This document shows, piece after piece, positions 21,245 through 33,200 of a DNA stretch of 64,000 nucleotides; the first letter of the stretch is position 1; each line of letters starts with the position of its first letter. A model generated the notes under the pieces. It saw only the letters and a list, made by a program, of their open reading frames with translations. It ran no database searches and was not told the origin of the DNA. This DNA is from Argopecten irradians (Eukaryota > Mollusca > Bivalvia > Pectinida > Pectinidae): the NCBI RefSeq assembly GCF_041381155.1, contig NC_091137.1, forward strand, positions 10,039,765-10,103,764, read 5' to 3'. Both the position numbers and the translations under genes were made by a program.

Positions 21245-24200
21245 GTATATCCGCTTATATGCAGAGTGTTATTTTCTGTGTATAATCCATCAGTATTTTA
21301 CGATGAATTAGCTTTAAGATAGCCATAGACACAACTATCCATCTCAATAGTCGTGTTGTTTATTGATTTATGTTTCACAAGTTCTTTTTCATTGTCGACT
21401 TAAATCATAGCAATGGATGTGCGATGCTTTAAAAGACTAATACCCATTTGAACCTTTTATAATTGATATCAGGAAAGCCTATTTTGTTGAATGTAAAATC
21501 GAACTCGACAGTGGCCGCCCACTGTCTATTTATCAGTCTGCAACTAGCCCGAGATACCCTGGCCCTGACACCAGACTTGGACATTATGACAGATAGATGT
21601 CTGGTTTAGGGCCAGAGCGCACTGCTACATCAAAACGTGGAATATGCTGACATGGACACCTACACGGTGTTAGGGCAACAGTATCTCGGGCTAGGGCACA
21701 ACCAACTCCACCAATGTTAGAAGCATAGCACAACGATACGCTTTGACTATTGAAACATTACATCGTGTCAAACCTCTAACTTTCGACAGCCCAAGGGTTA
21801 TATATATATTTGTAAAAGGAGGGGAACAGTGTGGTTTGTACATAGTGTTAAATAAGGTCTTTGTCACTTGGATCAGCTGACGGAGCATGCTTTTTTTGGC
21901 TCAGTTGGTATATATAGAGCTATAGATTTCTACGCCGGAGACCCGGCTTCGATTCCTGGGCACTCGACAGGAATGTGTATTTTCCCTGTTTTTCTTCATT
22001 GGCCCCATACTAAATAACCCGTGGAAGGTGGTTAAAGAGTCTCCGGTTGAGATTTAGGAAATCACAAGAATACAAGGGGAGTAGTGTAAAAGGAGAGGGC
22101 CAGTGTGGTTTGTACATAGTGTTAAATACGGTCTCTGTCGCTCAGCTGAAGGAGCATGCTATGCTTCTTTGGCTCAGTCAGAAGAGCAGTATATATTTTC
22201 ACGCCTGAGACCCAAGTTAGATTCCTGGTCGGTTCATGCGCACTCGACAGGAATGTGTATTTTCCCTGTTCTTCTACATTTTCAAAGTTGGGCGTTTAAA
22301 TTACATTTAAATGGTCATCAATGGTAAATGCCTACCTCTTTTTTCAGAATATAATAAACAAATATTTTGACAAAATAAGCCGTAAATCCATCTAAAACAA
22401 ATCACTGAAATGCTTGATCTGCCATTACTTTTACTTGTGTTCTAGTTGCAGAATAAATATAATAACTGTATTTTCCCAAATAAGGGCGCCCCCACGTTTT
22501 TGCTGGGGAAAACCCCAACCAATTTCATACAATTTTTCTGGCAGACTGTGACGATTTGTCTTTGCAGCTGCTAATAAAATACTGTTTCACATCAGTTTGA
22601 TGCTTAACATATCTTAGCTACTGTTGTAGCGGAAAAGATATCACCTTCTGACTGACTTTTCAAGTTGTAGCGGAAAAGATATCACCTTCTGACTGACTTT
22701 TCAAGTCAGTCAGAAGGTGATATCTTTTTCGCTACAACAGCATTTTAACATATCTATATCATCTTGTATATAGGACATTTTTGCCGAGTGTTCACGCATA
22801 GAATTTGAAAAGTGACATCACCATATATGTTCAAAACAAAACGTGTCACTTGAATGTCCCACACACGTGTGATGAAGGCTAACTGGCAGCAACATAAGGT
22901 TCCTTGATAATTAACAGTTATGTTATAATTTCTAAGCGTTGTATTGTGTACTCTTGTCAGTATTTCTTATCTGTCACAATATGAAAGTAGCGATCAGAAG
23001 CACAGTCGGCCATTTTGTGTATGCATGCTTTTTTTGAGACTCATGTTAAATGTTTTTTGTGATCATAATCAGTATTAGAATTATATCTCATTCTGTCTTT
23101 TACAGGTGGAACTTGAGAAACTGAACAAGGCATCAGAGGAAATCAACAAGTTGGAGTTGGAACTGGACGTAAGGCTATTTGGCTATTTATATTATTATTA
23201 ACCCCCCTCAGGGTTTGTGTCATGGCTTTTCATCCTTCCTTGCTGTCTTTCAGTATCTGGTCTGTGGGTTCTCCTATACTATATAAGGCTATGGAATTTC
23301 ATACTTAGTGAGTCCATCTTTTCTGATGAACTGTAAGGTTCAAGGAAATATTGAACTGAATTGGATTGTTAAACTGCATTCATAAACCAGGTCACTCACA
23401 TGTATTTTAATTGACTTTTAACCTAGATTTAATTTAAAACCTTGTTAGGACAATATTTCCTGTATCATAATGTACTGAAACTGGTCCATCTAGGTGAATA
23501 AACTAGAGCATTTTGTCACAACCAGTAGAGTTTGTTTCTACATAGAAGGTGTTTACATAGAGTAAAAGTGGCTATAATAAAGACTGAATTATAGTGTAAT
23601 CATAAATCTTTTTTGCTCTGTAGGATGGACGAGCAGGCTTTCGTCAGGCTTTGTCAGAGTCTACACAGAAACTTAACACACTTGCCAAAAAACTTGGAGC
23701 TTGTGTGGAGAAGGCCAGACCCTATTATGATGCAAGGGTGAAAGTGAAAGAAGTAAGATCTACAGCATCAATAGCTCTATGGCATGTCATGGGCGAATCA
23801 AAGAATGATTAATTTGTTTTAACAGCTGTATCAGGATATCAAAAACTTTTTCTTTTGAGAGATAAGATACCTGATTGATCAATTTAGATCCTTTTACTAA
23901 AAGCATAGGTGTAATGGAAGAAAACATCTTCTATTTTCTTTAGTTTAGATTTGATAAAAACAGTAAGTTACAAACATCGCATAAACCTATATAATTAACA
24001 GTTATAGTTTCAGAGTAATATATATAGAGTGGAACTTTGTTGATACAAACTCAGATAATTTGACAACTCGGCTTAATATGACATACTTTTGCGGTCCTGG
24101 CCGAAATCCCTCTTTATCTTTGTTTAAAAAACTTGGAAAATATGAATTTGTAACACTGAAAAACTCTGTTATTACAAAATAAATTTTTTGTCCAAATGAC

Positions 24201-27200
24201 TTTAATCATATATAAAATGTTCATATAACTTGAAATGAGATTTCTTGGACAACAAAACTGCTAAAATGCCTATTTCTTTTTCATAAATGTGCCGTAAAGC
24301 TGTGGTATATGTACATTACATACATAAAAATTATTCTGACTAAAATGGCGACATGATACAAAACAGGTGCTCTCGCGACATGATACAAAACAGGTGCTCT
24401 CGACCGCCTGTCACTTGCTGATTGTGTGTGAACTAATCTCTAGCCACCTGGCACTCTGTTACAAATGCAATCATAACTTCCAGCAGTACACGATCATTGT
24501 TTTTATAGAGCGATTACAATGGGTGTGAACAATGTTAGTGCTTTGGACTATTTACTTGGCAAAATAGACTTTACGTCGTTCACCAGCCACCAGTGATAAA
24601 ACACTATCATTTGAATTGATATGCATAGAATTACTCTCTGGATAACTTCCTATGAATACATGTGTCTCGGTTACGCTAGTTATATCTGTTATTTATATGT
24701 GCGTGAAAAATTGATTGTGACTGCAGTTGATGAGTCAATATTATGGATATATTTCGGTTTTATTGTGACAATTTTGCAACCACCATCAACAATTTTGACA
24801 TCTTTCATGCTTGTAAACATCGTTTTATGACACCGAAATAGTAGATCTATACTAAGTAAAGAGATCATCAGTAGACTTGAGAACTCCCTTAATTCGATCA
24901 CTCAGATAACACAAAGATTTATCTCCGTCCCTTCGAGCTTGTATTAACCGAGTTCCACTGTATATATATGGAGACCTAGAAAAAAGTGCTGGCCCTATGA
25001 TTGGAGACAAGCTATGTTTATGTAATGGCCATTTTGATTCCAGGCTCATATTGAGGCCCAGAAAACCGCCCTAAGATTTGAACGGGCCTGTAGTATGCAT
25101 GAGGCAGCTAAGGAAATGGTACAGCTGGCAGAGCAAGGCTACATGTGTCGTGAGGAGCCGTCGGACCCAGCCTGGCAGGAGATGCTCAATCACGCCACCA
25201 TGAAGGTTACTAAACCACAGACAATATCTGTGCTGAACAGGGGATAATGCCATTTTTGCTGGTTACAGGCAAGTGTTACCTGTCTTTGTAGGTAGGTATT
25301 GATTGTGACATCATTATTATTTTGTGAGCGAAAGTTGTTTTTTTCTAAAAAAATATGACATTATGCTTGCAAAACATGACGTCAACAATCAATACCTACT
25401 CTTAGGCAGATAACACTGATATGCAATGTGCAGAATAGAGTTATCATTCCGCAGACAGCTGTACATTGTATACCATTAATGTTCGAGTTCACAAATACTC
25501 AGCTTAGTTATAATGTCAACCATTACCTGTACAATATTCATGTTATCTTTGGTTTTTAACAGGTAAATGAAGCAGAGAAGGAGAGAAATGAGAGTGAGCA
25601 GGAACATATGAAAACAACTGTTCTTTTTAACGAGGCTGACACAAAAGTGCAATATCTCCAGAAGGATTTGAAACGTGCTATCAACAAATCCAAGTAAGTT
25701 GGAGAAAGATGAACAGTTATCTGTCTTGTGTGGACTGTTAAGATGTTTCTTATCTAACTAAACTAGGTCATTTACGTGATAAAACAACAATATATTATGA
25801 TAACTAACAACACACTCATTCACAACTTCTATTTAGTCTTGGGCTTATTGCACTAAAAATGTAGAATGTCTTTCATTATTGTTTAATTTTCTTATATTTA
25901 AAAACTGACATCAGAATCATTATAAAATTCTGTACACAGAGAAGCACTAACTATTGTATGGAGACCTATTTTCATTGTTTTCATCATTGCATTGTCCATA
26001 TTTATCTCCCTTTTCCATTGTTTTGCCCCAGTATGTCCATTCGCAGGAGTTTCTTACAAATGGGCGACATTGTCAACAGATATGAGTTGTGTTTATTGTA
26101 AGTAAGACAGTGACTTTTATCCTTAGCATGCCATCTCAATACTACCATCTACACCCTTACTGGCCACATACAAACCAGGTCAGCGTTTCGTTATACCATC
26201 TAGATCCTTACTGGCCACATACAAACCAGGTCAGCGTTTCGTTATACCATCTAGATCCTTACTGGCCACATACAAACCAGGTCAGCGTTTCGTTATACCA
26301 TCTAGATCCTTACTGGCCACATACAAACCAGGTCAGCGTTTCGTTATACCATTTAGATCCTTACTGGCCACATACAAACCAGGTCAGCGTTTCGTTATAC
26401 CATCTAGATCCTTACTGGCCACATACAAACCAGGTCAGCGTTTCGTTATACCATCTAGATCCTCAAGGCCCACATACCGACCTGGTCAGGGTTTCATTTT
26501 ACCGTCTTTATTGGTATCCTCAGGGGCCAAATATGGACCTAATTTCTTTCATTAACTATTAGTCATAGGGATACAAGTAAAATGTGATATATATTTCATA
26601 CTTCATAATACATAATATTCAATTTAAAACTATTTTTCTAATTTCTGCAACTCCATTTTGAATACACTGTGAATCAGTTGCAGTGTTTTGGATGCATGTC
26701 AACAGGGCTCAAAGTGGCGACCATTTTAGTCGCCATGGCGACTTAAATTAACCATTGGCGACCAAATACTGCTCCATAAGGCGCCTGAATGGCGACTAGA
26801 ATTTTCCTAAAAAAAATCGGCCATTCCCGAAAAAAATCCGGAAATATAGCCCGCCTTTGATTTTTATATATAGTGACTATAGTCACCAAAACGCTTGAGT
26901 GAGTCTGACAAAAGCTACAACACAGTCAAACACTTTTATGATCACGATCTATTAGACAAAAATGGCTGAACCCAAGCGCGGGATACTGGCCTTCTTTTCA
27001 TCTACTATAGCTAGTCGATCTACTACCAACTCGGCAAAAAGCAATGAACCTGGACTCTCAGATGAAGCAGAGTTAAATTCATCATCAACAGTAGTTGCGA
27101 AAAGGGCACAGAAACGACTGTTTCAGGAAAGCTGGAAAGAGAGTTTTTCGTGGTTGTTATATGACAACGATGCCAACGTTATGAAATGTAAATATTGTTC

Positions 27201-30200
27201 CGCTGATGACGGTGCAGCTAAGTCGGGAAGTAGTTTTATTCATGGATGCTTTCAGTTCAAAAAAGAATCATTAAGGAAACACAATGATAGTAATGCCCAT
27301 AAAATCGCTATGGAACACTGTCTTAGCAAGCGAAAACCAAAACAAATAGTGTCATCTTTTCAAAAACAAAGCCAGAAATCCGACGAAAAAACTATCAACG
27401 AACTTAAAATCAAGTTCAATACTGCTTACGCCATCGCAAAAGAGGAGTTGCCATTCACTAAATTCCGCGCATTGTTACAAATCCAAAGGAAAAACGGTCT
27501 TGAAATGAACGAAATGTACGAGAATGATGTAAAATGTGCAGAGATTATACACTGCATCAGCTCCACGTTGAAAGATGAACTTGTCAATCATTTAAGAGAC
27601 AGCGAATATTTCAGTGTCCTTATTCACTGGTAGCACTGTTCTGTTAATTTTCGTTCTTAAACTGTTATTTTAACCATATTCGTGAGTTTTTAAATATTTA
27701 TGTTGGTTATATCTGTTTTACTGTTATTATCAAAATTTTAGTTATCTTTAACTAAAAGCATGTTATTATGTTCTAGCACACGTTATATTTTTGCTGCTGT
27801 GTTATCTCTATCTTTGCATGCGTTTGTCTTTTTTAAATGATGTTAGATTTAGTGGCTGATGTTATTATTTATTTTGCATTGTTATTCATTTCGTTTCACG
27901 TGTTAGTGTCAGCAATGATTGTTAATGATTTTGTTTCCCATGTTATTGTCAGAATGTTACTTGATTTTTATGTGAAACTTTGTTAGCATCAACAGAACTT
28001 GTGATTATTTACGTGACCACGTTACGAGTATCGTTGGAAACGTTATTTTTTTTTGAAAGCGTTATTTTTTTCGTGGAAATACCACTGCCTATTGTTCTCA
28101 TTGACCCCCTACGGCGACAGCGCAGTGAGCCGGCGTGCGAGCTTTGCTAGTGTGTTGACCACTCACCCATAACGAGAGCACGGCTCCCAATTATATAGTC
28201 GACTGGCGGTATCGCTGTCACTGTATCGCTACCGTATCGCAAGTGCTGTGCAACTGAGCATGGAATATATATAGTTTTCAGTTACTATATTTACAGTTCT
28301 TTTTCTCCAAAGTTTGCATTCACTGTATAAACTTATTGAAAATTCCTGACATATTAGGGTGCGTGACGTAATCGACCCTTTGCGAGGCAGAGCAGCTCAT
28401 CACTATCAATGCTTGCATACGGCGCTCGACACACCTACCTGTGATTTTCAAAAACGTCTTTTCAGCGATTGGGGATTGTTGCTACGTTTCTCTGATTTTT
28501 TTTATTATTAAATAGCATTGTCATGAACTTTCGTTTTCTTATAAAATGTTAAGCAATGCGGGACGAAAGCGTAATTGTGAGAACCGCGATGAACAACGTA
28601 ACCCTGTACAATTTCACCTGGATGCGAAGGCTGGTGGATAATTATGTATATTTAATGAGGGTAAAACTTTCGTGTAGATTTCTTACTTTTTTCAATGATT
28701 TATGCATTCTTTCTAAAGACTGTAGTAAAAAGTAACACATACTTGTATTCATCTTAGCGATTAACATTTTTCTACATATTTAATTCTCCCTCTCTCTTTC
28801 TTTCTTTCTCTGCCTCCCTCTCTGAGTGACAGGTCACAGCACTTATAGGTTCTCGCCATGTCTGCTAGTGTGATTATCCTGTTTAGACAGGAATTCACAC
28901 TAGACCTATACACGATGGAGAAGGTTAACGGAATCGTGATGCGCCCTGACTAACGAGGCTCGACTTACGGGGCGCTTTGAATATTAAGGCGGCACTAGTA
29001 GGAGCACGAAGCGAGAAAATGGCCGACAATAATTGTATACACTTTATAGACAAAGATATTGAAAGGGAACATTAACATTGAAAGTTGCTAGTAGACGTAA
29101 AAATTTCTCTTTATGAGTTGCAAATTGGTTGAAATCTTAGCGAAGTACGGGATAAGCTGGGCGGATGGTTACGTTATGTATAGTAATCTTCAGAATGTGC
29201 ACAGAAGTCATCTACAAGTATTTAAACCAGAGACTTAATAGTTTTACTGTAATTTAGTAGACATGTAATACTCTATCATTAATTTTGATTCATATATTGT
29301 ATATGGGGGTGGGGGTTTATACGTATCGAAATTAGATCTACATTGAAATCACGCAAAAACTGCATATAATTATAACATTTAAATTTTGTGGAACTACACG
29401 TGTCAAAATTCATGTTGTCAGAAACATTTTAATTGTCAATCTGTTTTAGTGCATTACAAACACAACAATTACTTCTTATTTATTTATTTTGAATTCCAGA
29501 ACGGTTTAAGAAACACAACTATGTACATGAATTATAGGAATGAATAAAAATCACGATTTTGATCAGATATTAATATTTCCATTCCAGGTTCTGCATCCCA
29601 TTGAGAACATCTTGGGAAATTTCTGTAATCGTTGAATCCATTTGTATGTGTATGCTTATAAGAAGTTTACTTGAGTAAAAAGTATTGTTTAAACTTATAA
29701 ATAAACAGGCCGCGATATTTCCCGGGAGACATTGGGATGATCTTTCCTCGTGAGCTTTGAATCGATCCAAACTTCAAGTGGAACCTTAAGTACTAATTGC
29801 CATCATTTACAAGTATGACATCGAACAAGTTTTATGTTGTACTTTGTAGGACGTAAGACATTCGCTTCCTTTTGTTGATAAATACAGTTTTATACGGATC
29901 CAACAGAGGGCCCTAAGACCAATTTTAGAGGTTTCTGATTTTTTATCTAAACCTCTTAAACGTCTATAAATGGTCTCTGGTGTGTCCATAAATAAAATAT
30001 ATCAAATGTAGCTAATTTTCGGATCCCTGTGATATTACCATATATACATGAAAACAAGTCGATGCTTTATTTATGTATGTATGACAACAGAAACATGTAC
30101 AAATGTATTGGTTTATGATAAATTGACATTTTTATCCGATTATGTTTCAAAGAAAGATTTGTTTTCCAGCACTAATATTCAGAATTTGTTAGAATAACGG

Positions 30201-33200
30201 CAGAATACTTAAATTTTTAACAAGTTTCGGCAGGATTTAGCTTATGTGCTTTTTTATTCAGTGTTAACCCTTAATATTAGGACTTTTCCTTAGAATTCCA
30301 ATTCGATCAGAAAAATTAAGTATTCTGCCGTAAAATTAAGTATTTTTCTGTCCGCTGTCGCCGCCGTGACGGCCGACTAACAAACCATCAGAGGCTATCA
30401 GTTACAAGTACCCACCTTTGTTTACATGCACGGCTATCTATTGCTACATAGTCGTGGTCAAATTTTTCCGATGCAACAGTGAAATTAACACATTCGGCGA
30501 TAGAATTAAATATGTCGTCGGTTATATTAATACTTTCTGCGCGAAGATTAACAGATTTTCTGACTGACGTTGGTAATTATCGAGCGGACGCGCCGAGCCG
30601 TGACGGCCGAGTACACACGGCTTGCACAGGTAAACATTAGGTTTGTGGAACGGGCCAAGCTATCTGATTGTAGACTACCCGTGTGATATTTATGTTTACG
30701 TCATGCATGCACTAATACAGTTACTTGTTTTGCTCTCGTCATTCTTGCTACCTGGCGAAACATGCATTTTCAACCTTTTTTCGGGAGAGTTCCGATACGA
30801 GCGGTAAAATATGAATTACTGTTTGTACTGATGTGAATTGTGTTGATACTAAATGCTGTTCGAGGTTCTCGTTTCAGATATCGTAAGACCAGAGAAGAAG
30901 ATCGAAGAAAATACCAGGCTGACGTTGTGATGCAAAACTTATCAGCTGAAGAGGATTAATCTTGAAATAAATGAAATTATACGACATAAGTTCACGTGTT
31001 AATTTTTACCAATTTCCAATTTGTAAAGCTTGTCTACACACCTTGTATACATGGCTTTGATCTGCGATTGAAGACGTTTCTGTAGTTCTAGATCATTGAT
31101 ATTCAATTAATATAGTATACAAATGTACCTGAGGTTCTCGTTTCAGATATCATAGTGTAGGACAAGAGAAGATCGAAGGAAATACCAAACTGACGTCATC
31201 ACTTGTGTTAACTGTTGAAAAGCTGAAGAGGACAATAAAATTGATCGTGTTGATTTTTTTTACATCCCTGAAAAACTTTGATATATATTACCTATAAATG
31301 GCGTTTTGTAACACCAATCACAAAGTTCCTTTGATGTGGTCACAGGTAACTTTCAACCCCTCACCGATCTGTCGACACCCGAATGCCAATCCCACTCGAA
31401 ACTTCCAACGATTAACAATGGATTTCATCAGACCCATATCTGATCATCAAATCCATTACAACATCTGTCAGTCTGGTTTAGACTATGTTCCTAATTTGAT
31501 CAGTAATTAAAATAGTGATACCTCTGCAAACTTTGCATTTTATTACTGCTTATCCATACATCAAATTACAGATAACATATATACAAGTATTATGTATAAG
31601 TATCATATTTTAATATTAATGAATTAAGTGTATATCTTAATCAGTGCCGTCTATGAACAATACCTTTTAGAAAACAATAAGGGGCGTAATTAAATGCTCG
31701 ACATATCATTGAGTAATAATACAAAGATTTTTTTTTTACTACATACAGTTGAGTTCTGGTGATTTTTATGAACGTATTAATCAGTATCAATTTCTAAAAA
31801 TATCGAAGAAATGTCTGCATCGACTCACTCATGTCACACAAACGCCACCGCCCCATGTATACAGACCGCACACCCCTCCCCGTCATGAAATAATTATAAC
31901 TATCCACCCAGCGTGAACCATGACGACCTTTCTGTTCCTGTCAAATTTATCAGTACCTGGTCATCACGTGTTCAGCCACGCGTAAACTGTAATATGGTGT
32001 GTTTTATTTCAGTGACTGCGGACCAAATCGAGTTACCAACAGAATTTAACAACTTTTCATTTCAAAATACAAGTCAACGTATTATGAGATATTTTATATA
32101 AAGACTATATGGTAATATTTCAAAATAAAAAAAAAAGTTTCACGTTCTAATATACGACTTTTCAGGACACGCACGTCTTTGTTTACTACACTAAACCCAG
32201 ATATACGAACGATTTTAACAGATTAAAAAGAAACTTTCTATCTAGTTACAGTTTTTGGTTTTGGAGTCCTTGACTATTCATTTAGGTACGACGATGTGTT
32301 CCGATAAGAATTAGATAAAATAAAGTGTACACGGAATGGTTTGGTGTATAAGGCTTGATAAAAGCGTCATTGGATAAAATTTTGAATGCCGAAAGTACGA
32401 GTTTCATAGCGATTACGGTATTAGAGATAATGCGCCGTTTCTCTAGAACACACCTGAAGCCCCAAGCCACTGACCCCGATTCAGGACCCCTGACCTGTGA
32501 CGTCACGAGGACAACGGGATCGACTCTACTCGCATAAGTTAGAGTGGCGATATTCGGTGTCTACCATCTAATGTGAACAATCCGTTTGTAAAAATCGATT
32601 TTGAAGACACAAATACTTGTGTACATGTCCGATACCTATTTAATATTATCCTCAATCACAGATATGAGTTTGGAATATGCATGGAAATAGGGATTTATAC
32701 CATACATATATTGATGTACCTGTCGTAGATAAATGAACATCTCTGCGCGATTACTGTATAATTATACACAATAAAATGTACATAATAATCCATGTACGTT
32801 GTATATCCGCGGTGTTTGGGACCACATATACACGAATATTATATCAAGAACGTATATGTTCTTGATTATGTTACCCAAAACCCAACTCGGGTCGTCTAAT
32901 GTCAACTGGTCAAATAAATCCTTGAACCCACTTTACAAAATTCCGACTTTTTCATAAAACCTGCCCATACGACTTAAGGTATGATTCTAAACATATTTTT
33001 TGCATATGTGCAAATGCATCTACTAATTGTGTTTTGTCTGAAATCGATCGTGTGACTTAATACACATTTAATACCATTGTCTAATTGCCAGTAAATATGT
33101 TTGTCATTTAATTCTACTGTGAGTTGGTGGATTTCATTCTATATACTAAGTTTTGAGAACCGTAACACATATTTAGAATTTAGACGGAGTGATATTTTCC

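Noticed and set aside
26089..26562. 157-codon repeat protein YHLDPYWPHTNQVSVSL
   Set aside because: It is a 51-bp minisatellite inside an intron, with no start context, domain or splice support.
31298..31510. 70-codon ORF in the nested element
   Set aside because: No known motif and no partner exons; coding status cannot be supported.
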